26,327 bases of DNA from CAYXUW01 sp964468375 (GCA_964468375.1 CAYXUW010000011.1:1-26327), one strand, 5' to 3'. Counted from the stretch's first letter, positions 15,105 through 23,096 are shown. A program made the numbers and translations. The notes: a model not told the origin generated them from the sequence alone.

Positions 15105-15437
15105 TTAGAGGCCACCATGGGTGCTACAGGAAACACGATGGGTATTAGCATCCCACGAATACGTTCCGTCACTCGGGCAGTTGGGCTCGCCGTCAGGGAA
15201 ATAATCGGTGCTGCCCGTTACAGTAGCCAGCGTTGCAGGCCACGCCTCCTCTTCCGAGAAATACAATTCGATCTGCGTATTCATCGTGGCGATGTTAGTG
15301 AGGCAGGCCCTCTCCCTAGCTACGGCTGCATTTGCGGATATTCTTGGAATTGCGATTGCAGCTAGCGCGCCCAAGATTATGACCACAACGAGCAACTCAA
15401 TTAGTGTAAGACCTTTTCTATTTTTCGATAGTTTCAT
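15105..15437 (-). CDS. gspG: Major pseudopilin, GspG-like
   Basis: A 110-residue prepilin with a canonical leader MKLSKNRKG and mature sequence LTLIELLVVVIILGALAAIAIP: Gly at -1, hydrophobic +1, Glu at +5 and Pro near +22. After the helix come NAAVARERACLTNIATMNTQIE, WPATL, DYFPDGEPNCP and HRVSCSTHGG. The two Cys near the C-terminus could form a disulfide that locks the terminal loop in place of the calcium site of classical GspG (inference). A good ribosome-binding site (AAGGGA, seven bases before the ATG) and a strong terminator after the gene mark it as the highly expressed major subunit. A 323-base gap separates it from gspF, so it probably has its own promoter. Confidence 0.92.
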   Translation of the reverse strand: MKLSKNRKGLTLIELLVVVIILGALAAIAIPRISANAAVARERACLTNIATMNTQIELYFSEEEAWPATLATVTGSTDYFPDGEPNCPSDGTYSWDANTHRVSCSTHGGL

Positions 15438-15490
15438 AACTTATCCCTTCTCTCTAAGACTTTTTATTAATTAGTTTAATTTCCCTAAAT

Positions 15491-15515
15491 CACATTGGAT
15501 ATTCGTCATAATGTG
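15491..15515. promoter_or_regulatory. Interrupted palindrome upstream of gspG (possible operator)
   Basis: CACATT (15491-15496) and AATGTG (15510-15515) are exact inverse copies separated by 13 bases, 54-78 bases upstream of the pilin start. The size and spacing suit a dimeric regulator, but six-base arms can arise by chance. Confidence 0.25.
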
Positions 15516-15558
15516 CGGGTTACTTTAGAAAGCAAATCACAAAATAATTAACTATTTT

Positions 15559-15567
15559 CCCCGCATT
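15559..15567 (-). promoter_or_regulatory. AATGCGGGG motif upstream of gspG
   Basis: This is the first of three exact extragenic copies of the 9-mer. It reads AATGCGGGGAAAA towards gspG and lies 122 bases before the start codon. The other copies precede gspE and the response regulator in the same relative orientation. Confidence 0.45.
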
Positions 15568-15760
15568 GGTCCTATAATTTACGTGCCTTTATCGCAATAA
15601 ACTTTTTATCGGAGTTGACCGCTCGGTTTTTGCATCCGCCCCTTTTGAATAAAGTATAATCGGCAAATCTGCCATATCCAAATTTTAGTGCATCCTTTAG
15701 AGGAGAGATTTTTCAGATTTTACTAAGCCCGAAATACCGCGGCCGCTGAAGCGGTTTGGA

Positions 15761-16960
15761 CTATCTCAAGTGGCCCATATAGTCGAACATAGGCAGGTAT
15801 GCTCCCAAGAGGATTAAGGCAACCACAGTTCCCATAGTAAGCGTCAAGGCCGGTTCCAATTTTGTGAGCAGCGCGCTTATTGTTTTGTCGATATCTTCAT
15901 CGAGTAGGTCGGCGCCTTTGTTAAGCATTTCTGGTAACTGGCTGGCCTGCTCGCCGGAGGCGGCCATCTGTATAATTAAGGGAGGGAAGATCGGATATTT
16001 TTTAAGTGATTTCGAGACGGGATTACCGGCTTTAATTTCCTGCTGCAACTCTTTGGTGATTTCGTTTAATCTATGATTATTAGCGACTGCCCTCGCCACA
16101 TCCAAGGCCTCAATCAGTGAAACTCCAACAGAAGTAAGCATTGCGAGGGTTCGGGTAAAATGTGAGGCCGCGAGCATACGATTTAGTTTGCCGAATACAG
16201 GCATTTTCAGCTTGAAACCATCCCACCAAGCCCTCACCTGCGGCTTTTTGAACAGCCACCTTAATGCCACTGCTACCGCGGCTAATACGGCAAGGGTTAT
16301 CCACCAGTTTTTTATGAACAGGAAACTTAAGCTCATAAGGATTCGGGTCGGGCCGGGCAACGGGACATTTGCCTGGCTGTATAATTTCATAAAAACCGGT
16401 ATAACAAAAATCAAAAGGAAAGCAATAACTGCAAAGCACATAACGGTTACTATAACCGGATAGGCAAAAGCGGCGAAGACCTTTCGCCTTATATCCACCT
16501 GCTTCTCGAGATATACGGCACTTATATTGAGTGTTTCTGCGAGTTTCCCGCCGGATTCACCGGCTTCAATCATTCCGAGGAAGAAATCTGAAAATATGTT
16601 TCTGTACTTTTCGCAGGCGCCTTTCAAACTCGAGCCGGTTTGTATGTTCTGTTTGATATCGGTAATTGCGGCTTTAAAAATCGGGTTTTCACTCTGGTTT
16701 TCCAATGTCTCCAGACAATTCACTATTGACAGTCCTGCAGAATACATTCCCGCGAACTTATAAGCAAAAGTCGCTACCTCCGAGCGTTTTACTTTTTTAG
16801 GTCCCAACAACGACGGGGTATCTTTTCGACGAGCTTTTACGAGGACGCATCCTATTTTAGCCAACTCATCTCTTATTCCCGTGACATCCTCGACGTCGGT
16901 GTATATTCCGGCGAACTTCTTGCCGGTTTTGTCTTTTGCCACATATTGGTAAACTGCCAT
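15761..16960 (-). CDS. gspF: Inner-membrane platform protein GspF/PilC
   Basis: A 399-residue polytopic protein of the GspF/PilC family that couples the assembly ATPase to pseudopilin insertion. The N-terminal part, MAVYQYVAKDKTGKKFAGIY, is the typical Y-Y-A-D-G-K opening. Two duplicated T2SSF domains follow. The first spans about residues 65-190, with VATFAYKFAGMYSAGLSIVN and FLGMIEAGESGGKLAETL; the second spans about 265-390, with ASHFTRTLAMLTSVGVSLIE and IIQMAASGEQASQLPEML. Membrane segments are visible at about 165-195, 215-235 and 370-390. Length and motif order are normal. The ATG shares one base with the gspE stop (TAATG), so the pair is translationally coupled. After the stop only a weak hairpin is seen. 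Confidence 0.96.
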   Translation of the reverse strand: MAVYQYVAKDKTGKKFAGIYTDVEDVTGIRDELAKIGCVLVKARRKDTPSLLGPKKVKRSEVATFAYKFAGMYSAGLSIVNCLETLENQSENPIFKAAITDIKQNIQTGSSLKGACEKYRNIFSDFFLGMIEAGESGGKLAETLNISAVYLEKQVDIRRKVFAAFAYPVIVTVMCFAVIAFLLIFVIPVFMKLYSQANVPLPGPTRILMSLSFLFIKNWWITLAVLAAVAVALRWLFKKPQVRAWWDGFKLKMPVFGKLNRMLAASHFTRTLAMLTSVGVSLIEALDVARAVANNHRLNEITKELQQEIKAGNPVSKSLKKYPIFPPLIIQMAASGEQASQLPEMLNKGADLLDEDIDKTISALLTKLEPALTLTMGTVVALILLGAYLPMFDYMGHLR

Positions 16961-18663
16961 TAATCTGCCCTTACGTTGATAACCCGCATTATCTCATCTA
17001 TTGTTGTCGCGCCGGAGAGGACTTCATTTACGGCACTTTGATGCAGCGTTCTCATACCTTCCTTAATCGCCTGCCGCCTGATTGTGTCGTTGCTTTTTCT
17101 GTCTGCTATCATTTCCCTTATTGTCGGCGAAACAGGGACGATTTCGAAAACTCCTTTTCGGCCATGGTATCCGGTTTTGTAACAGTTGTTGCATCCGGCG
17201 CCCCGATAAAGCTCTATTTTCTTCTTTCCGGCGGCGTCACCGAGCAAACGACTCAGTTCATCTTTAGAGGGTCGATAGCTTTTTTTGCACGTTTCGCAGT
17301 TAGTTCTTACGAGCCGCTGGGCTATTGTTCCTAAAAGTGCCGAAGCGACAAGAAACGGTGCTATTCCGAGATTGATTAAACGCGATATCGCCCCTACTGC
17401 ATCATTAGTATGCAACGTGCTCAACACGAGGTGTCCGGTAAGAGCGGCACTTATGGCTATTTCCGCTGTTTCATAGTCACGGATTTCACCTACTAAAATG
17501 ATATCCGGGTCCTGTCGAACTATACTCCGCAACGCCGATGCGAACGTTATCCCTGCAAGCGGTTTGACCTGCAGCTGTGTAACACCACTTAGGCGATATT
17601 CTACAGGGTCCTCGACGGTAACTATGTTTTTCTCAGGGACACTCAATAATTGCAGTACCGAATACAACGTGGTTGTTTTACCACTGCCGGTCGGGCCAGT
17701 CAAGAGCAACATACCATAAGGGTTGGCGGCCAATTCACGGAATTTTTTATTATCATCAGGAGAAGGGACAACGGCATCGAGCGACCATCTTGCAGCATCC
17801 TTATCAAGGATTCTGATAACGATTTTTTCTCCTCCCACTCCCGGTAAGGACGAGACTCTCATATCGTATTCTCTGTCATCGTGCCGGACAGTCATATGGC
17901 CGTCCTGAGGGACTCTCTGCTCGGAAATATCCATATCTGAGGCGACTTTGATATGCGATACCACCTCAAGGTGTGCCGAGGCAGGCACATTTATCGCATC
18001 GTGGAGGATACCATCTATACGATACCTCACCCTCATATCAGGCTGCTGCGGCTCGATGTGTATATCGCTTGCGCCGGCATCAATGGCGCTATTTATTATG
18101 GAAGAGACGAGTTTGGTTATAGGAGCGTTTTTCACCTGGGGCGATTTATCCTCAAGCTCGACCTCTATCCGCCCACCTTTATCACTGTCCGTTGTCAAAC
18201 GCATCGAAGCTATGGCCTGACGTGTCACGTTCTGCACGTTGAAGTGATATGTAATGGCCTGTTTTATTGCGTCCGGTGTAGCCGCCAAGGGCACAATCTT
18301 CAGCCCTGTCCTCATCTCTAATTCATCTCTGACAGCAAGATTAAGAGGTGAACTCATTGCTACCAGCAGCTTATTATCCTCTTTTTTAATGGGGATTATA
18401 TCGTATTCGTTTGCCATCTCGTATGTCACCATATGAGCGGCCACAGGATTTATCATATCCGGAGAAAGGTTTATGAATTCTATCTGATGAGCGGCGGCAA
18501 CTATCTTCATCAGCTGCTGCTCGTTTACATAATTACTTTTTTTGAGGATACTTATTATACTTTGGCCGCTTTTTTCCTGGTCCTCAAGCACCTTTTGTAG
18601 GGCGGTTTCGTCAAGGATATTCTGCTCTCTGATATACGAGATTATCTGTTCCTGTTTTTGCAC
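16960..18663 (-). CDS. gspE: Assembly ATPase GspE/PilB
   Basis: A 567-residue cytoplasmic hexameric ATPase powering pseudopilus assembly. The N-terminal MshEN-type domain (about residues 1-150) has the usual repeat style (ILKKSNYVNEQQLMKIVA, YEMANEYDIIPIKK). The ATPase core has Walker A GPTGSGKTTT at 323-332 with Lys329, the Asp box region before it, Walker B DIILVGEIRD and the His box TGHLVLSTLHTND. A zinc-binding tetracysteine module has Cys456, Cys459, Cys491 and Cys494. This module and the MshEN domain mark an extension ATPase, not a PilT retraction ATPase. The start is GTG at 18661-18663 with a weak AAGAGA ribosome-binding site. The MshEN domain may bind cyclic di-GMP in some relatives; whether it does here cannot be told. 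It starts the operon and is divergent from the response regulator gene. Confidence 0.97.
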   Translation of the reverse strand: MQKQEQIISYIREQNILDETALQKVLEDQEKSGQSIISILKKSNYVNEQQLMKIVAAAHQIEFINLSPDMINPVAAHMVTYEMANEYDIIPIKKEDNKLLVAMSSPLNLAVRDELEMRTGLKIVPLAATPDAIKQAITYHFNVQNVTRQAIASMRLTTDSDKGGRIEVELEDKSPQVKNAPITKLVSSIINSAIDAGASDIHIEPQQPDMRVRYRIDGILHDAINVPASAHLEVVSHIKVASDMDISEQRVPQDGHMTVRHDDREYDMRVSSLPGVGGEKIVIRILDKDAARWSLDAVVPSPDDNKKFRELAANPYGMLLLTGPTGSGKTTTLYSVLQLLSVPEKNIVTVEDPVEYRLSGVTQLQVKPLAGITFASALRSIVRQDPDIILVGEIRDYETAEIAISAALTGHLVLSTLHTNDAVGAISRLINLGIAPFLVASALLGTIAQRLVRTNCETCKKSYRPSKDELSRLLGDAAGKKKIELYRGAGCNNCYKTGYHGRKGVFEIVPVSPTIREMIADRKSNDTIRRQAIKEGMRTLHQSAVNEVLSGATTIDEIMRVINVRAD

Positions 18664-18774
18664 AGTGTGTCTCTTAAAATATACGATTACACGGATTCAT
18701 ATTCACTATCGACATTGCCAGGCGGGGACTTAAGAGAAGCTTGCAGCAACCAATATCTCGTAGGGTAAGACAAA

Positions 18775-18835
18775 GGTCCTATATTAAAACAAATGACGGC
18801 TTTACCTGCGTCAGAATAACGGCAGGAACAGGACC
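18775..18835 (-). ncRNA. Possible structured leader RNA upstream of gspE
   Basis: On the minus strand GGTCCT and AGGACC (outer arms at 18830-18835 and 18775-18780) enclose CCTGC/GCAGG (18822-18826 with 18805-18809). A competing pair TGACG/CGTCA (18809-18813 with 18794-18798) shares one base with the inner stem, so the two inner stems exclude each other. The segment lies about 110-170 bases before the gspE start, downstream of the 9-mer. No known riboswitch class was matched. The arms are short and could be chance. Confidence 0.2.
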
Positions 18836-18872
18836 GATAACTTTGTTTTTTCGTCAGCTTCGTTCGGTTTTC

Positions 18873-18881
18873 CCCCGCATT
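18873..18881 (-). promoter_or_regulatory. AATGCGGGG motif upstream of gspE
   Basis: An exact copy reading TTAATGCGGGGGAAAACC towards gspE, 210 bases before its start. With the copy at 18975-18983 it forms a perfect 10-base inverted repeat (CCCCGCATTA/TAATGCGGGG). Confidence 0.45.
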
Positions 18882-18974
18882 AACCAAATCAGCATCGAAT
18901 TGCGACCTGCAGGGTCATTACGAGCCGACTATAGATATGAATATAAAGCTTAATCCTAATGTCATTGTTTTACT

Positions 18975-18983
18975 AATGCGGGG
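18975..18983 (+). promoter_or_regulatory. AATGCGGGG motif upstream of the response regulator
   Basis: An exact copy reading ACTAATGCGGGGATTGG towards the response regulator, 92 bases before its start codon. Confidence 0.45.
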
Positions 18984-19074
18984 ATTGGTTCGAGTCGATA
19001 GAAAGTTGGCGAAGTTTTTCTAAAAGTAAGTTAGTGCGGAAATTTGATACGCAAGTTGGAAGGGAAAATCTACA

Positions 19075-19488
19075 ATGTTAAAATTATTCAAACCAAAAAA
19101 GAAAACTTCTCGCATCCGCATTCTTGTCGTCGATGACGAGGCGGATATAGTCAGCACTGTGGAGTACCGCCTCAAATTCAACGAATTCGATGTTATTACA
19201 GCGGCCAACGGAAAAGAAGGGCTGGAGAAGACAGAAAAAGAAAAACCGGACCTTATACTGCTGGATATAAACATGCCGGTTATGGGCGGCCACGAGATGC
19301 TCGAACACCTCAAAAATCACCCAGAGCTAAAGGACATACCCGTAATAATGCTCACCGCGTTCAGTGATGCGAGAGATGTGGCCAAGGCCGCGGAACTCGG
19401 TGTGGTTGATTACATTACCAAACCATTTGATTTCACAGACCTGATGGCGAAGATATCAAACGTTCTGGGAGACAGAGTCCAGCGGTAA
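19075..19488 (+). CDS. Single-domain response regulator (CheY-like)
   Basis: The protein has 137 residues: a short basic N-terminus (LKLFKPKKKTSR) and one receiver domain with no output domain. All receiver landmarks are present: Asp20-Asp21 in the acidic pocket (ILVVDDEAD), phospho-acceptor Asp64 (LLDINMP), Thr94 (IMLTAF) and Lys116 (ITKPF). Such stand-alone receivers pass phosphate on or act by protein contact. The next gene is a receiver-histidine kinase hybrid, so this is probably its target or part of a relay. The ribosome-binding site GGAAGGGA lies about 11 bases before the ATG. Being divergent from gspE and sharing its upstream 9-mer suggests, without proving, a role in control of the secretion or pilus system. 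Confidence 0.93.
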   Translation: MLKLFKPKKKTSRIRILVVDDEADIVSTVEYRLKFNEFDVITAANGKEGLEKTEKEKPDLILLDINMPVMGGHEMLEHLKNHPELKDIPVIMLTAFSDARDVAKAAELGVVDYITKPFDFTDLMAKISNVLGDRVQR

Positions 19489-19575
19489 TATGCGGAGCGG
19501 GGTCGATAAATCAAACAAAACAAAGCGACAGGCAATTTGTCGACCAAGAAAATGCTTTCGGCATGCGGGGCAAAA
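19489..19575 (+). other. Short gap before the hybrid kinase, start ambiguous
   Basis: It contains in-frame alternative starts for the kinase at TTG 19537 and ATG 19552. Neither has a good ribosome-binding site. GCGGGG at 19565-19570 is better placed for the ATG at 19576. No terminator was seen, so the two regulator genes are probably co-transcribed. Confidence 0.5.
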
Positions 19576-21894
19576 ATGGGTGATAATATTACACAACCAT
19601 TAAAAGTGCTCATAATCGAAGATGACTTAGTTGATAGAAAATCGCTTCAGCGGTCATTGTCTCAGTCAACTCTTCCTGTTTCAGATACAAAGTTTGCAGA
19701 CCGTCTTAATACAGCACTTAAATTTCTGGAGGAAGAGCACTTTGATGTTGTTTTTCTTGACCTCGGGCTGCCGGACAGTCAGGGGATTGATTCTTTCAGC
19801 GCTGTGTGCGCTAAGAACCCAACGGTAGCTGTTATCGTGGTAAGCGGTCTCGACGACGCAGAGACAACAGTTATGGCGGCCCAAAAGGGTGTACAGGATT
19901 ATCTTGTCAAAGGTGAGGTTGACAGCAATTTGCTTGCTCGCACCGTGCGGTATGCTATTGAACGGAAGAAAGTCGGGGAGCAGTTACGCCAAGCTGAAGA
20001 GAAGTATAGAATGCAGTTCGAGGGGTCGCTGGACGCCATTTTTGTGGCTGACGCCGAAACAGGCATATTAATTGACTGCAACCCTGCAGCGACAAGATTG
20101 GTTGGTCGGGAAAAGTCGGAACTAATCGGTCAACACCAGCATATACTGCATCCTCAACAGAAAACCGAGGGGAGATTCAGCAAAACTTTTCAACAGCATC
20201 TCGGAGAAAGCCAAGGTCAGGTTCTGGAAACCCAGGTTGTTACCAAAACCGGAGAAATCAAAGACGTTGCGATAACAGCCAGCTTGCTTAAATTCGGCGG
20301 CAAGAGGGTACTGCAAGGCACATTCAGGGATATCACCGAGCACAAAAAAGCGGAGGAAACGATTAAACGGGAAAAGGAATTCGCCGAGAGCATGTTTAAT
20401 ACTGCGCCGGTTATAATGTTAGTTCTGGACAACGACGGCCGGATTGTAAACTTCAATCCCTGCATGGAAAGGATCTCCGGTTACGGATCGGAAGAAGTAA
20501 AAGGCAAAGACTGGTTTGAGACTTTTTTGCCTGAAAGAGACCGCTCGGGTGTAAAAGAGGTATTTAAGCGGGCGATAGGCGGCACAAACACCAAAGGCAA
20601 CATCAACCCCATCATTACAAAGGACGGCAGAGAAATTGCCGTAGAATGGTATGATGAAACACTTAAGGATAAAAACGGTCAGGTCATCGGGCTGATAGCA
20701 ATCGGCCAAGACATCACCGAGCGACAAAAAGCAGAGCAGGAACGCCGATTGGCGGAAGAAAAGTATCGAACCATATTTGAAAATTCGGCTGCTGCTATCA
20801 CACTGGTTAATGAGAAGGAACAAATTGTTTCCTGGAACAAATTCACAGAGGAACTTCTGGGCATGGACAAGGAAGATTTGTACCTTCGGCCGGTGAAATC
20901 GCTTTATCCCGAAGGTCAGTGGGAAAAGATAAGGGCGCTGGACATCGGACAAAAAGGCATTCAGCGTCATCTTGAGACTGTGATGATAAGGAAAGAGGGG
21001 AGTTTGGTTGATGTCGATGTTTCACTCAGTATACTAAAAGATTCCGAGGGCAATATACTGGGTTCGATAGGTGTTACCACAGACATTACCGAACGCAAAA
21101 GAGCGGAACGAGAATTAAAAGAGGCGATGGAAACAAAATCTCAATTTATATCCACGGTTTCCCACGAACTTAGAACGCCTTTGGCGTCTATGAAAGAGGC
21201 CATTTCTATTGTTTCGGAGGAAGTATCAGGGAAACTCAACAAAGACCAAAAACATTTTCTGGACATCGCAAAAAGGAACGCAGACAGACTTTCCAGGTTA
21301 ATCAACGAGGTTCTGGATTTTCAAAAGCTAAGCGCGAACAAGATGAAATTTCATATGAACGAGAGCGACATCAGCGAAGTGGTCAAGGATGCGTGCCACA
21401 CAATGACTCTTTATGCCAAGGAGAAAAAGGTAAAGCTGTCGTTTGAGCTCGAAGACGATTTGCCTAAAGCGGTGTTCGACAGCGACGGGATTACGCAGGT
21501 ACTGACAAACCTGATTAGTAATGCAATCAAGTTCACACCCGAAAAGGGGCAGGTTTGCGTTTCCGTGCAGCGGGAAGGCGAGACGTTAGCTATAAAGGTA
21601 AGCGATACAGGCGCGGGAGTACCTAAAGAGAACCTGCCTAAATTATTTGAGCCATTCTATCAAATGCATCATCCCGGAAAACATGTCAGAGGCACAGGTC
21701 TGGGGCTTCCCATAGTCAGCAAAATAATAACGGCACACAACGGCAGAATTGAAGTCGAAAGCGAGGTAGGCCAAGGCACAACTTTTACTGTTTTTCTGCC
21801 TTTGGATGGTCAGCCCGCACCGGAAGCTCTGCCTGAACACATGGACGAGTTCCTTGAGAATACAGTTGCCAACAATCAAGCTAACACTAAATAG
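19576..21894 (+). CDS. Hybrid sensor histidine kinase (receiver, three PAS, HisKA, HATPase)
   Basis: A 772-residue protein from the ATG at 19576; upstream in-frame starts would add up to 13 residues. Residues 9-125 are a receiver domain: acidic pair in VLIIEDD, phospho-Asp62 in FLDLGLPD, Ser90, Lys112. Residues 143-265, 270-390 and 395-515 are three PAS domains, each ending in a PAC-type TDITE/QDITE/RDITE motif (GTFRDITEHKKAEE, IGQDITERQKAEQ, GVTTDITERKRAERE). The HisKA dimerisation domain carries His530 in STVSHELRTPL. The HATPase domain shows the N box (LTNLISNAIKF), G1 (DTGAGVP), the F box (LFEPFYQ) and G2 (GTGLGLPIVSKII). No membrane helix is visible, so it is a cytoplasmic sensor. An N-terminal receiver means it is itself controlled by another kinase or forms a relay with the preceding CheY-like protein. 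Confidence 0.93.
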   Translation: MGDNITQPLKVLIIEDDLVDRKSLQRSLSQSTLPVSDTKFADRLNTALKFLEEEHFDVVFLDLGLPDSQGIDSFSAVCAKNPTVAVIVVSGLDDAETTVMAAQKGVQDYLVKGEVDSNLLARTVRYAIERKKVGEQLRQAEEKYRMQFEGSLDAIFVADAETGILIDCNPAATRLVGREKSELIGQHQHILHPQQKTEGRFSKTFQQHLGESQGQVLETQVVTKTGEIKDVAITASLLKFGGKRVLQGTFRDITEHKKAEETIKREKEFAESMFNTAPVIMLVLDNDGRIVNFNPCMERISGYGSEEVKGKDWFETFLPERDRSGVKEVFKRAIGGTNTKGNINPIITKDGREIAVEWYDETLKDKNGQVIGLIAIGQDITERQKAEQERRLAEEKYRTIFENSAAAITLVNEKEQIVSWNKFTEELLGMDKEDLYLRPVKSLYPEGQWEKIRALDIGQKGIQRHLETVMIRKEGSLVDVDVSLSILKDSEGNILGSIGVTTDITERKRAERELKEAMETKSQFISTVSHELRTPLASMKEAISIVSEEVSGKLNKDQKHFLDIAKRNADRLSRLINEVLDFQKLSANKMKFHMNESDISEVVKDACHTMTLYAKEKKVKLSFELEDDLPKAVFDSDGITQVLTNLISNAIKFTPEKGQVCVSVQREGETLAIKVSDTGAGVPKENLPKLFEPFYQMHHPGKHVRGTGLGLPIVSKIITAHNGRIEVESEVGQGTTFTVFLPLDGQPAPEALPEHMDEFLENTVANNQANTK

Positions 21895-21951
21895 GGCAGC
21901 GCGCACAGCGGCCTTATTTCCTTCAAAAAAAATACCTTTGCCTACGGATTA
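21895..21951. other. Short gap between convergent kinase and carA genes
   Basis: 57 bases. AAATAGGGC at the kinase stop can pair imperfectly with GGCCTTATTT (ending near 21919). This might serve as a weak terminator for both strands, but no clear T-run follows. Confidence 0.3.
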
Positions 21952-23082
21952 TCAGCTATGGCTGCCCTTATGCCGATTCATCAGCTTTGTAAAAGTCTCG
22001 AACAAATAGCTCGAGTCGTGCGGTCCGGGGGAAGCTTCGGGATGGTACTGAACTGAAAAAGCTGATAACTTTTCAGAGCTGATGCCTTCAAGGGTGTTGT
22101 CATTGAGGTTAATATGCGTAAACTCAACGTCTTTATGCTTTAAGGAATCGGCGTCAACGCAGAAACCGTGATTTTGGGTTGTAATCTCTATCGCGCCGGT
22201 CATCATATTTTTAACGGGGTGGTTTGCTCCCCTATGGCCGAATTTGAGCTTGTAAGTTCGTCCGCCAAGGGCAAGAGCGAGGATTTGATGGCCGAGACAG
22301 ATGCCGAAAACAGGCAGCTTTCCGAGGAGATTTTTTACTGTTTCGATTGCGTAAATTACAGGAGCGGGGTCCCCGGGGCCGTTACTGAGAAAGACGCCGT
22401 CCGGTTTCCGGCGTAGGATTTCTTCGGCTGAGGTGGCGGCATGGACAACCTTTACCTCGCAATCGTGTGAGCAAAGAAGCCGAAGGATATTGTGCTTTAT
22501 GCCGAAGTCTAAGGCGACGACTTTATATTTTTTTTTGTTTTCATGCTCCGAGCCGGTCAAAACGTCAACGACGCTGTGATTCCAGTCGTAGGTTTTTTGG
22601 GTAGTTATGTTTCTGACTATATCTCTGCCGACGAGGCCGGGGTAATCCTGGAGCTCTTTCTTTAAGCGTTTTACACTCAACTCAGCGGAGGAAATGATAC
22701 TTTTCATAGCGCCTTTGGTTCGAATGTGTTTGACCAGTTTTCTCGTATCTATCCCTTCGAGGCCGACGACATTGTTTTTCTTCAGATAGTCATCCAGAGA
22801 AGATTTGCTTCGCCAGCTACTTGAGTAGGGACAGTTTTCCTTAACGATAAAGCCGCTTGCAAAAACCTTTGCCGATTCCGTATCGTCAGTGTTCGTGCCG
22901 TAGTTGCCAATCAGCGGGTAGGTCATTGTTATTATTTGCTCGTTATAGGAGGGGTCGGTAAGGATTTCCTGATAGCCGGTCATACTCGTATTGAAAACAA
23001 CTTCTCCGCACTTTCGGCCTTTTGCGCCGAAGCCGATGCCTTCGAATACAGTTCCGTCTTCAAGCAGTAAAACAGCTTTCAC
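21952..23082 (-). CDS. carA: Carbamoyl-phosphate synthase small subunit
   Basis: Glutamine amidotransferase subunit of 376 residues, normal for the family. It releases ammonia from glutamine and channels it to CarB for carbamoyl phosphate synthesis (pyrimidine and arginine pathways). The N-terminal CPSase domain shows LLLEDGTVFEG, GEVVFNTSMTGYQEILTDPSY and GIDTRKLVKHIR. The C-terminal class I amidotransferase domain has nucleophile Cys262 in FGICLGHQ, and His347 and Glu349 in YHPEASPGP. The start is GTG at 23080-23082 with AGGAG overlapping the carB stop, 14 bases downstream of it, so the two are one operon. The order carB-carA is the reverse of the usual carAB. No arginine or pyrimidine leader element could be seen between them. 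Confidence 0.97.
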   Translation of the reverse strand: MKAVLLLEDGTVFEGIGFGAKGRKCGEVVFNTSMTGYQEILTDPSYNEQIITMTYPLIGNYGTNTDDTESAKVFASGFIVKENCPYSSSWRSKSSLDDYLKKNNVVGLEGIDTRKLVKHIRTKGAMKSIISSAELSVKRLKKELQDYPGLVGRDIVRNITTQKTYDWNHSVVDVLTGSEHENKKKYKVVALDFGIKHNILRLLCSHDCEVKVVHAATSAEEILRRKPDGVFLSNGPGDPAPVIYAIETVKNLLGKLPVFGICLGHQILALALGGRTYKLKFGHRGANHPVKNMMTGAIEITTQNHGFCVDADSLKHKDVEFTHINLNDNTLEGISSEKLSAFSVQYHPEASPGPHDSSYLFETFTKLMNRHKGSHS

Positions 23083-23096
23083 TTTATCTTCGGCTC

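Larger units (their letters stand above)
15438..15760. other. Regulatory gap between gspF and the major pseudopilin gene
   Basis: There is no gene in these 323 bases. On the minus strand, from upstream to downstream, it holds a weak hairpin after the gspF stop (ACCGC/GCGGT, around 15733-15755), the 9-mer AATGCGGGG (15559-15567) and an interrupted palindrome CACATT/AATGTG (15491-15515). The ribosome-binding site of the pilin gene comes last. No clear sigma-70 or sigma-54 promoter was found. Confidence 0.5.
18664..19074. other. Divergent control region between gspE and the response regulator
   Basis: There is no gene in these 411 bases. It holds two copies of the 9-mer AATGCGGGG in opposite orientation, each facing its own gene and 93 bases apart, and a possible folded leader before gspE. 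No consensus -35/-10 pair was convincing on either strand. Confidence 0.5.

Noticed and set aside
15580..15600. Sigma-54 promoter (GGCAC-like) upstream of gspG
   Set aside because: AGGCACGTAAATTATAG lacks the GC element at -12, so the essential GG-N10-GC pattern is absent.
15575..15660. TATAAT hexamers on the plus strand in the gspF-gspG gap
   Set aside because: No plus-strand gene follows for over 3 kb and no matching -35 was found at normal spacing.
18790..18900. Cyclic di-GMP (GEMM) riboswitch upstream of gspE
   Set aside because: A GACGCAGGTAAAGCC string is reminiscent of the conserved core, but the paired stems and the tetraloop/receptor layout of the class are missing.
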